A DNA stretch of 5,931 bases from Syntrophomonadaceae bacterium (lineage in GTDB: Bacteria; Bacillota; Dethiobacteria; DTU022): assembly GCA_003553305.1 (NCBI GenBank), contig PWEB01000035.1, forward strand, positions 1 to 5,931, in the 5' to 3' direction. The position numbers and the translations under genes are program-made. The notes under the pieces were generated by a model. The model was not told the origin of the DNA, searched no databases, and was given only the letters and a program-made list of their open reading frames with translations. Below are positions 1-5,505 of this stretch, piece by piece. How positions within the stretch are numbered: the stretch's first letter is position 1; every line of letters starts with the position of its first letter.

Positions 1-28
1 CATATTTAATCATAGCAGTTTTATATAT

Positions 29-35
29 GGAGGTG
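29..35 (+). promoter_or_regulatory. Shine-Dalgarno site of the HtrA-type protease gene
   Basis: GGAGGTG lies 8 nt before the ATG at 44. It is a near-perfect complement to the 3' end of 16S rRNA and fixes the start of the protease gene. The 43 nt before the ATG are too short to show a promoter or to say whether another gene ends here. One frame (from position 2) is open as far as the TAA at 41-43, so an upstream gene could end there. Confidence 0.85.
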
Positions 36-43
36 TCGCTTAA

Positions 44-1276
44 ATGGATCGGCAGCATAATGATCATAAAAAACGCGGAGGAATCTGGGCTTTTATTGGC
101 TACGCATCCTTCGGGATATTAGGTATATTTTTGGGGGCAGCTTTGTTTTATTTTTTGTTTTCGGCCTATCTGATCCCAGTAACTGACGAACAGGCACCCG
201 AAGAGGTGCGTGAAGAGGTCCCTGAAGCAGATCCTGACCCGGAGGAGGAGGCTCTACCTGATGTAGAAAGAGACAGAGACACTGTTGAGATTGTAGACAG
301 TGTAATGCCCGCCGTAGTTGGTGTCAGCAGTTTACAAAATACTGAAGCATTTGGGGAGCAGCAGGTGCAGCAAGCAGAGTCTGCTTCCGGTGTAATTGTT
401 TCCTCAGATGGCTATATAGTTACCAACCAACATGTTATTAGAAATGGAGAAGAGATAATGGTCATCATTCCTGATAAGGGCCATTATGAAGCGGAGTTGA
501 TTGGCTCAGATGCAATGACTGATTTAGCTTTGTTGCGCATAGAAGAAACAGGTTTAACGTATGTGCCGCTTGCAGATTCCGGGAAAAACCGGGTTGGTGA
601 AACCGTCCTGGCCATTGGGAACCCACTAGGACTTCAACAAACTGTAACTTTAGGGATCATCAGTGCTGTTGACCGCCAGGTCAGGATTCCCGGCACGGAT
701 TATGCCCATACGTTTGTTCAGACCGATGCAGTGGTCAATCCTGGAAATAGCGGCGGGCCCTTGTTAAACATGCAGGGTGAGATAGTGGGTATTAACACAG
801 CAAAAATTGCCCTGACCGGTGTTGAGGGGATTGGTCTTTCAATTCCCAGCAGCACTGTAGACAGAGTAATCCGGGATTTACAGGAATATGGGGAAGTGAA
901 ACGTCCTCACATGGGGGTTTTGATAGACGACTACTTGAGTTATGATGATCCGGAACCTGATAAGGGGGTATACCTTGTTGAAATAGTCCCTGACAGCCCG
1001 GCTGATCAAGCCGGTTTGACTGATGGCGATATCATTGTTGAAGTAGATAATCAGGGTATAGATTACATTGCTCAATTGTTTGACAAGTTGCTTTTTTACT
1101 ATCCTGATGATACGGTTACGATTAAATATTACCGAGACGGAGTAGAGAAACAAGCTACATTAACTTTTGAGGAGAGACCTGATGATCTAGATTTAGAACC
1201 TTCTTTCCCGGAAGACCCTGAAGATGATCTAGAAGAGGAAGAAGAAGGTTTCTTTGAAGAAGAATTCTTCGATTAG
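44..1276 (+). CDS. htrA: Membrane-anchored HtrA/DegP-type serine protease with PDZ domain
   Basis: This is a 410-residue S1C-family serine protease that degrades or processes misfolded proteins on the outer face of the cytoplasmic membrane. A short basic N-terminus (KKR near residue 10) precedes one hydrophobic segment at about 13-45, an uncleaved anchor that places the rest outside. An Asp/Glu/Pro-rich linker follows at 47-78. The trypsin-like domain (about 79-280) holds the complete triad: H130 in TNQHVI, D160 in TDLAL and S236 in GNSGGP. One PDZ domain covers about 288-375, including the SPADQAGL segment. Length and order match single-PDZ Bacillota HtrA proteins. Residues 380-410 form an unusual tail with 18 Asp/Glu in 31 residues, no Lys/Arg and paired phenylalanines near the end. 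The ATG is supported by a strong Shine-Dalgarno site 8 nt upstream. The next gene starts 42 nt downstream with no visible terminator. Family assignment is secure; which HtrA paralogue it is cannot be told from the window. Confidence 0.96.
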   Translation: MDRQHNDHKKRGGIWAFIGYASFGILGIFLGAALFYFLFSAYLIPVTDEQAPEEVREEVPEADPDPEEEALPDVERDRDTVEIVDSVMPAVVGVSSLQNTEAFGEQQVQQAESASGVIVSSDGYIVTNQHVIRNGEEIMVIIPDKGHYEAELIGSDAMTDLALLRIEETGLTYVPLADSGKNRVGETVLAIGNPLGLQQTVTLGIISAVDRQVRIPGTDYAHTFVQTDAVVNPGNSGGPLLNMQGEIVGINTAKIALTGVEGIGLSIPSSTVDRVIRDLQEYGEVKRPHMGVLIDDYLSYDDPEPDKGVYLVEIVPDSPADQAGLTDGDIIVEVDNQGIDYIAQLFDKLLFYYPDDTVTIKYYRDGVEKQATLTFEERPDDLDLEPSFPEDPEDDLEEEEEGFFEEEFFD

Positions 1277-1306
1277 ATTAATTAAGAGTACAGAGGATTA
1301 TAAAAT

Positions 1307-1321
1307 GGAGGCTGGAATTTG
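1307..1321 (+). promoter_or_regulatory. Shine-Dalgarno and TTG start that set the metalloenzyme gene start
   Basis: GGAGG at 1307-1311 is followed after 7 nt by TTG at 1319-1321. From this TTG the protein begins directly with the superfamily's first strand and metal-binding Asp (LLFIFVDG). The only nearby ATG, at 1305, overlaps the Shine-Dalgarno and is out of frame, so TTG initiation is the best reading. Confidence 0.8.
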
Positions 1322-2233
1322 CGGTTGCTATTCATTTTTGTTGACGGGATAGGCCTGGGCACGCAGCAGGTTGGCAACCCTTTTGTTTTTACGGATACTC
1401 CAGGTATTTCCAGCCTCCTCGACGGGCAGCACTTAACTGAAAATGCTAAAAACCATAAAGGTTCTAAAGCTACTCTTTTAGGGTTGGATGCCACATTAAA
1501 TGTGCCTGGTTTTCCGCAAAGCGCTACCGGCCAAGCTTCTATATTTACCGGCAGCAACGCCGCTGCCTATCTGGGCAGACACTTAAGAGGTTTCCCTAAT
1601 AGCGCTTTACGAGGGCTAATTTCCAGAAAGTCAATGTTTAAACAGTTGAGGGAAAAAGGATTTCGGGTAGCTTTTGCCAATGCTTACCGTCCTTCCTTTT
1701 TTGATTTATTGCGCTGCGATCTGCCTGGCAACCGGTTTTCTTGTTCAACGCTGACCGCTTATTATGGTGGATTGCCCTTTTTGGGTTTAGATGATTTGAA
1801 AGCAGGCAATGCTCTTTATATGGATATCACCAATGATACTTTGCAGCGTATGGGATTTGATGTGCCTTTAATTGCTCCAGAAAAAGGTGCTGAGAGACTA
1901 ATTGAAATAAGCCGTAACTTCGACTTTTGTCTCTTTGAATATTTTCTTAGTGACTTAGCCGGTCATCTCGCTGAGCAATCGGAATCAGGCCGGGTGATTT
2001 CAATCCTGGATAGCTTTATTGGTTCCCTGGCCGAACAGATCGATCCACAAGAAGAAATGATCCTGGTGTCGAGTGATCACGGAAACCTGGAGGATCTTTC
2101 CAGTCGCAGGCATACTATAAACGAAGTACCTGCTTTGTTAATTGGCGACCTGCAAAAGCGCAGACAAATAGATGATCAGTTAAAAACTCTGACCGATTTG
2201 CTCCCTGCTATTAATACAGTGCTCGAATTATAA
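1319..2233 (+). CDS. Alkaline phosphatase / phosphoglycerate mutase superfamily metalloenzyme, substrate unknown
   Basis: The 304-residue protein belongs to the two-metal superfamily that includes cofactor-independent phosphoglycerate mutase, phosphopentomutase and alkaline phosphatase. The expected metal and catalytic positions are visible in order: D9 in FVDG, a Ser/Thr nucleophile region S68-A-T70-G (T70 the likeliest nucleophile), D212 and H216 in DLAGH, D253-H254 in SSDHGNLED, and H265 in HTINEVP. It is much shorter than cofactor-independent phosphoglycerate mutase (about 510 residues) or phosphopentomutase (about 390) and lacks the large inserted domain of the former; the roughly 140 residues between nucleophile and DLAGH may form a small cap. 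No signal peptide or membrane segment is seen, so it is probably cytosolic. It lies 42 nt after the protease gene and 49 nt before the hydrolase gene, likely in one operon. The superfamily call is firm. Phosphatase, phosphomutase or other phosphotransfer activity cannot be chosen from sequence alone. Confidence 0.88.
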   Translation: MRLLFIFVDGIGLGTQQVGNPFVFTDTPGISSLLDGQHLTENAKNHKGSKATLLGLDATLNVPGFPQSATGQASIFTGSNAAAYLGRHLRGFPNSALRGLISRKSMFKQLREKGFRVAFANAYRPSFFDLLRCDLPGNRFSCSTLTAYYGGLPFLGLDDLKAGNALYMDITNDTLQRMGFDVPLIAPEKGAERLIEISRNFDFCLFEYFLSDLAGHLAEQSESGRVISILDSFIGSLAEQIDPQEEMILVSSDHGNLEDLSSRRHTINEVPALLIGDLQKRRQIDDQLKTLTDLLPAINTVLEL

Positions 2234-2282
2234 GGGGGACGTATTAGTCGGACGCAAGAAGGAAGGATCTGGATAATTATTT

Positions 2283-2915
2283 ATGATAGTTGAAAGAATA
2301 ACGGTTAGCATGTTTGCCACGAATTGTTATTTAGTTGCTTGTCCTGAAACTAAAGAAAGTGTAATCATTGATCCTGGAGCAGATGGCAAAGGGATAGCAG
2401 AAAAAGTGCGTACTATGGGGTTATCTGTAAAAAAGATTATTAACACTCATGCACATGTTGATCATATTGGAGCGAACGGTCGTCTTAAAGAAATTTATAA
2501 AGTTCCAATTATACTGAATAAGAAGGATCTAGAATTGTATAAAAATCCGGGATTCGCTCTCAACCTGTTTTTTAGAAATCAGCCTGAACCGGATGTTTTT
2601 GTTTCTGAAGGAGACCGGATAGATTTTGGCAAATTATCTATGCAGGTTCTCGAAACCCCCGGGCATACACCTGGCGGGATCTGCTTTGTAGTAAACAATG
2701 CAGTCTTTTGTGGAGACACCCTGTTTGCCAGCTCAGTCGGACGTGCAGATCTGGCAGGCGGTTCCCATTTTACTCTGATCAAAAGCATTTGTGAAAAATT
2801 AATGGTATTACCGCTACAAACCGTTGTTTATCCGGGGCACGGCCCCTCATCGACTATAGGGGCGGAAGCTGCATCAAACCCTTTTGTTGACGATTCACAT
2901 TGTAATAGGTTATAA
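2283..2915 (+). CDS. Metallo-beta-lactamase-fold hydrolase, glyoxalase II-like
   Basis: This 210-residue protein is a single-domain metallo-beta-lactamase-fold hydrolase of the glyoxalase II-like (YqgX/YcbL) type. The complete binuclear metal set is present: H56, H58, D60 and H61 in THAHVDH, H128 in PGHTPGG, D145 in CGDTLF, and H186 in YPGHGP. The N-terminus (ATNCYLV, then an IIDPG strand) and the GRADL segment are typical of the group, and the length is usual. Members hydrolyse thioesters such as S-lactoylglutathione or related acyl thiols, but many are uncharacterised, so the substrate here is open. No export signal is seen. An in-frame TAA at 2274 makes the ATG at 2283 the earliest possible start. 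The Shine-Dalgarno is poor: GGAAGGAT at 2261-2268 is 14 nt away and only GGA at 2271 is well placed, so translation may be modest or coupled to the upstream gene. The 3' end carries a promoter for the next unit. Confidence 0.93.
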   Translation: MIVERITVSMFATNCYLVACPETKESVIIDPGADGKGIAEKVRTMGLSVKKIINTHAHVDHIGANGRLKEIYKVPIILNKKDLELYKNPGFALNLFFRNQPEPDVFVSEGDRIDFGKLSMQVLETPGHTPGGICFVVNNAVFCGDTLFASSVGRADLAGGSHFTLIKSICEKLMVLPLQTVVYPGHGPSSTIGAEAASNPFVDDSHCNRL

Positions 2916-2916
2916 T
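2887..2916 (+). promoter_or_regulatory. Candidate sigma-A promoter inside the end of the hydrolase gene
   Basis: TTGACG (2887-2892) and a perfect TATAAT (2911-2916) are separated by 18 nt, close to the sigma-A/sigma-70 consensus. The -10 box overlaps the hydrolase stop codon (TAA, 2913-2915) and the -35 box lies in its last codons. Initiation would be expected near 2923, which would give the antiporter gene a leader of about 250 nt and probably also serve rho. This is a motif match only. AT-rich DNA yields such matches by chance, but both boxes, the spacing and the position before a new gene pair agree. Confidence 0.6.
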
Positions 2917-3116
2917 TTATCAAGATTTTCCTTCGAAACTTTTTTGCTCCGATTAGCAGGAATATTTCTGTTTATCAAGAATTAAAAGTCATGGAAAACG
3001 GAGAGTATTAATATGATGGGTATACCCTAGCATGTAAGCAGAGTTAAGTCTTCCCGATATTATAGTTTCACAAGTTTTATTTATTATCCCCCTAAATAAA
3101 GGAATCCTATCTTGAT

Positions 3117-3144
3117 CTTGCCGATTTCTGAATAACTCGGCGAG
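3117..3144 (+). promoter_or_regulatory. Leader hairpin upstream of the antiporter gene
   Basis: CTTGCCGA (3117-3124) can pair with TCGGCGAG (3137-3144) in an 8-bp stem with one G-U pair and a 12-nt loop. No T-run follows, so it is not an intrinsic terminator. It ends 31 nt before the antiporter start codon. Confidence 0.45.
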
Positions 3145-3146
3145 CA

Positions 3147-3171
3147 CCCATTTAGGTCATTGTCCTGGGAG
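3147..3171 (+). promoter_or_regulatory. Possible hairpin covering the antiporter Shine-Dalgarno
   Basis: The Shine-Dalgarno GGGAG (3167-3171) sits only 4 nt from the ATG at 3176. CCC at 3147-3149 and AGG at 3154-3156 can pair with CCTGGG at 3164-3169, around a 7-nt loop and a 4-nt bulge, which would hide three bases of the Shine-Dalgarno. The AGG arm can instead join a 7-bp pairing, CCTAAAT (3091-3097) with ATTTAGG (3150-3156). The fold was worked out by hand and not scored for energy. Confidence 0.35.
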
Positions 3172-3175
3172 AAAA

Positions 3176-4177
3176 ATGGTAAATCCATGGATACAGTTTT
3201 TAATCAGTGCAGCAATAATTATTTATGCAGGAAGCAAGCTAACCAGGAATGCTGCGGTAGTTGCTGAAAATACCGGTATAGGATCAGCCTGGGTTGGAGC
3301 AATGCTGCTTCCTTTGGCTACATCTCTTCCTGAACTGGTTACGACCCTCACAGCGGTTTCAATAGATGCCCCTGACCTGGCGTTGGGCAACCTATTGGGC
3401 AGCTGCCTTTATAACCTGGCCTTATTGGCCATGCTTGATATGTTAATAGGCCGTGGCAATTTGACTGCCCGGTTGATCCAGGGTCATATTGTTACAGTTA
3501 CCCTGAGTATTATGACCCTAAGCCTGGTTTCAATAGCTATGCTGGGAATTTTGGTTATTCCCGTTGGCTGGATTGGTTTGGAAAGTGTAATAATTGCTAT
3601 GGTTTATATCTTTGGCAGCAGGCTTATATACAGGTATGAGCAAAAGAATGCCCTGCTTTCTAAGAGAGATGAGCATTTCCAGGATAACTATAAATTGCCT
3701 TCGACAAGGTTGGCGCTACTTCAATTCATGGCTGCAGCCGTAATTATTATTGCTGCCGGGGTAGTTATTACTGATGCGGCTGACCGGATTGCTATTACTA
3801 CTGGTTTGGGTCACAGCTTTGTCGGGTCAATATTTCTGGCCATTAGTACAGGGCTTCCGGAAACGGTTACTACTGTTTCAGCAATGCGCCTTGGCTACCT
3901 TGATATGGCCGTAGCTAATGTTTTTGGCGCTAATGTTGTAAATGTTTTTCTGGTTTTTTGGGCGGATTTGTTATATCTCCAGGCACCGCTTCTTTCAAGG
4001 GTGTTGGAGATACACTTGTTGTCCTCGATAATGATAATTATGTTAAGTGCTGTATTTGTTTTCGGTCTGGTTTATCGGTCCGAAAGAAAATTGTTTCGGG
4101 TAGGATTTGATAGTTGGCTTATTTTAGCCGGTTATCTGATGACGGTTTATTTGATTTTTACATTTGGCGGTAACTAA
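3176..4177 (+). CDS. CaCA-family (Na+/Ca2+ exchanger-like) cation antiporter
   Basis: This 333-residue integral membrane protein is a Ca2+/cation antiporter expected to export Ca2+ or another cation in exchange for Na+ or H+. About ten hydrophobic segments appear in two halves of five, split by a charged loop at about 152-177. Each half carries an alpha-repeat: residues 48-80 (ATSLPE with E53, then GNLLGSCLYN with S76 and N80) and 222-256 (ISTGLPE with E229, then ANVFGANVVN with N253 and N256). The two Glu residues match the central cation-binding pair of the family. The second repeat departs from the usual pattern: G226 replaces the Ser of TSLPE and A252 replaces the Ser of GSN, so ion selectivity could be altered. 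The start is ATG with GGGAG only 4 nt away, possibly in a hairpin. A probable promoter and leader lie upstream, and rho begins 19 nt after the stop. The family is clear; the transported ions are not. Confidence 0.9.
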   Translation: MVNPWIQFLISAAIIIYAGSKLTRNAAVVAENTGIGSAWVGAMLLPLATSLPELVTTLTAVSIDAPDLALGNLLGSCLYNLALLAMLDMLIGRGNLTARLIQGHIVTVTLSIMTLSLVSIAMLGILVIPVGWIGLESVIIAMVYIFGSRLIYRYEQKNALLSKRDEHFQDNYKLPSTRLALLQFMAAAVIIIAAGVVITDAADRIAITTGLGHSFVGSIFLAISTGLPETVTTVSAMRLGYLDMAVANVFGANVVNVFLVFWADLLYLQAPLLSRVLEIHLLSSIMIIMLSAVFVFGLVYRSERKLFRVGFDSWLILAGYLMTVYLIFTFGGN

Positions 4178-4180
4178 TAA

Positions 4181-4199
4181 AAGGTGGTGGCTTGTTTTG
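4181..4199 (+). promoter_or_regulatory. Shine-Dalgarno and TTG start of rho
   Basis: AAGGTGG (4181-4187) is followed after 9 nt by TTG at 4197-4199, giving a protein that starts (M)DPKKLKTMTL, a normal Rho N-terminus. A farther in-frame TTG at 4164 lies inside the antiporter gene, has no Shine-Dalgarno, and would make the Shine-Dalgarno itself coding, adding 11 atypical residues. The later TTG is therefore preferred. Confidence 0.8.
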
Positions 4200-5441
4200 G
4201 ATCCAAAGAAGTTAAAAACGATGACCTTGCATGATCTGCATCGTTTAGCAAAAGAACATGAAATTAAAGGGCAGTCGACTATGCGAAAACCTGAACTTGT
4301 TGAAGCTCTGACCAGGCTGTTTTCAGAAAATGGTGAGCAGTCCAGCGCCTCTGGTATGCTGGAGATCATGTCGGACGGGTTTGGGTTTTTAAGGCGTAGG
4401 AATTACAATTTTTCTGATGACGATATCTATATATCTGCATCGCAGATCCGCCGTTTTAATATGCGGACCGGAGATATAATTAGTGGGCGGATTCGCCCAC
4501 CGAAAGATAATGAACGTTACTATGCTCTTTTACAGGTCGAGCAAATTAATGGGGAAGATCCGGAGAAGTTATCCAGCCGTCCGCACTTTTCTTCACTGGT
4601 TCCGATCCACCCTGATCAAGTGATAAAAATGGAAACAGAACCCAATATTTTATCAACCCGGATTATCGATCTTTTGATCCCTATCGGCAAGGGTCAGCGT
4701 GGTATGGTTGTTTCTCCGCCTAAGGCTGGAAAGACCATGCTTTTAAAGCAGCTTGCCAACAGCGTCTCTGTCAATCATCCGGAAATGAAGTTAATCATCC
4801 TCTTGATCGATGAAAGGCCGGAAGAGGTTACTGACATGGAACGGAGTGTTAACGCTGATGTGGTCAGTTCAACATTTGATCAGAAACCTGAAAACCATAT
4901 TCGCCTGGCTGAGCTTGTCTTGGAACGTTCACAGCGCCTGGTTGAACAAGGACAGGATGTATGTGTCTTGATTGACAGCATCACGCGGTTGACCCGAGCT
5001 TATAACCTGGTTATACCGCCCAGCGGCAGAACACTTTCCGGAGGTATAGATCCCAGTGCTTTTTACAAACCAAAACGATTTTTTGGAGCAGCCCGTAATA
5101 TCGATAAAGGGGGCAGCCTGACTGTTCTGGCGACTGCAATTGTTGAAACAGGCAGCAGGATGGATGATGTTGTTTATGAAGAGTTTAAGGGGACCGGCAA
5201 CATGGAGCTTCATCTCGATCGCCGCATATCAGATCGTCGAATTTTCCCGGCTATCGATATATCCCGTTCAGGAACCCGCCGAGAGGAATTACTGCTTGAT
5301 GAGCATAAAATTGAATTGATGTGGGCTCTGCGTAGAGCTATGGGTAATAGCACCAGTATAGAGTTTCTTGAAAAACTGATGGACAGGCTTAGAAAAACAA
5401 AGTCTAATGAAGAATTTCTGAGCAGTATGCATACCATGTAA
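4197..5441 (+). CDS. rho: Transcription termination factor Rho
   Basis: Rho is a hexameric RNA-dependent ATPase/helicase in the cytoplasm that binds unstructured transcripts and releases RNA polymerase. From the TTG start the protein has 414 residues, close to the 419 of the E. coli protein. The N-terminal helical Rho_N domain covers about 2-45, with no long insertion as found in some Gram-positive Rho proteins. The cold-shock-like RNA-binding domain follows with its DGFGFLR motif at 60-66. The ATPase core has the Walker A segment PPKAGKT (174-180), the catalytic IDERPEEVTDM region (E206), the Walker B/ITRLTRAYN region (D260), the LSGGIDPSA Q-loop, the FFGAARNIDKGGS R-loop region, and RSGTRREELL near the end, which includes the expected arginine finger. 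All expected catalytic segments are intact. It follows the antiporter gene by 19 nt and probably shares its transcript. The gene after it is a decayed regulator rather than rpmE, a frequent neighbour of rho in Bacillota. No clear terminator follows. Confidence 0.98.
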   Translation: MDPKKLKTMTLHDLHRLAKEHEIKGQSTMRKPELVEALTRLFSENGEQSSASGMLEIMSDGFGFLRRRNYNFSDDDIYISASQIRRFNMRTGDIISGRIRPPKDNERYYALLQVEQINGEDPEKLSSRPHFSSLVPIHPDQVIKMETEPNILSTRIIDLLIPIGKGQRGMVVSPPKAGKTMLLKQLANSVSVNHPEMKLIILLIDERPEEVTDMERSVNADVVSSTFDQKPENHIRLAELVLERSQRLVEQGQDVCVLIDSITRLTRAYNLVIPPSGRTLSGGIDPSAFYKPKRFFGAARNIDKGGSLTVLATAIVETGSRMDDVVYEEFKGTGNMELHLDRRISDRRIFPAIDISRSGTRREELLLDEHKIELMWALRRAMGNSTSIEFLEKLMDRLRKTKSNEEFLSSMHTM

Positions 5442-5505
5442 TAATTGTTGAAAATGCTGTAAACAGCTTGGTACATTAGAATAACCTGAATCGATGAAAA
5501 ATAAT

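Larger units (their letters stand above)
2917..3175 (+). promoter_or_regulatory. Non-coding stretch, probable long 5' leader of the antiporter gene
   Basis: No convincing gene is present. Visible elements are a 10-nt direct repeat TTTATCAAGA (2916-2925 and 2971-2980), a 10-nt palindrome GGGTATACCC (3018-3027), a minute ORF of five codons at 3013-3030 behind GGAGAG, and hairpins at 3117-3144 and 3147-3169 close to the antiporter start. No strong intrinsic terminator for the upstream operon is seen. I compared it by eye with the yybP-ykoY manganese riboswitch, which often precedes cation transporters, and saw no match. Its function is inferred only from position. Confidence 0.45.

Noticed and set aside
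27..110. Open frame starting ATG at 27 across the protease start
   Set aside because: Its ATG overlaps the protease Shine-Dalgarno, it has none of its own, and it runs only to a TAG near 120 in a shifted frame of the real gene.
878..1153. Minus-strand open frames inside the protease, metalloenzyme, hydrolase, antiporter and rho genes
   Set aside because: All are short, show no recognisable domain, and lie opposite well-supported genes.
1259..1270. GAAGAATTCTTC perfect 12-nt palindrome at the end of the protease gene
   Set aside because: It is fully explained by the Glu-Glu-Phe-Phe codons of the acidic tail.
2928..2946. TTTC-CTTC-GAAA followed by CTTTTTT after the hydrolase gene as an intrinsic terminator
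   Set aside because: The stem is four mostly A-T pairs, too weak to support a terminator call, and it lies just after the candidate promoter start point.
2917..3175. A yybP-ykoY (Mn2+) or other known riboswitch before the antiporter
   Set aside because: The conserved segments I know for this class are not visible by eye; a covariance-model search would be needed to exclude a divergent case.
4164..4196. Upstream TTG that would extend Rho by 11 residues
   Set aside because: It lies within the antiporter gene, lacks a Shine-Dalgarno and would translate through the real one; the added residues (AVTNKRWWLV) do not resemble a Rho N-terminus.
5456..5467. GCTGTAAACAGC inverted repeat after rho as a terminator
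   Set aside because: Only four base pairs can form around a realistic loop and no T-run follows.
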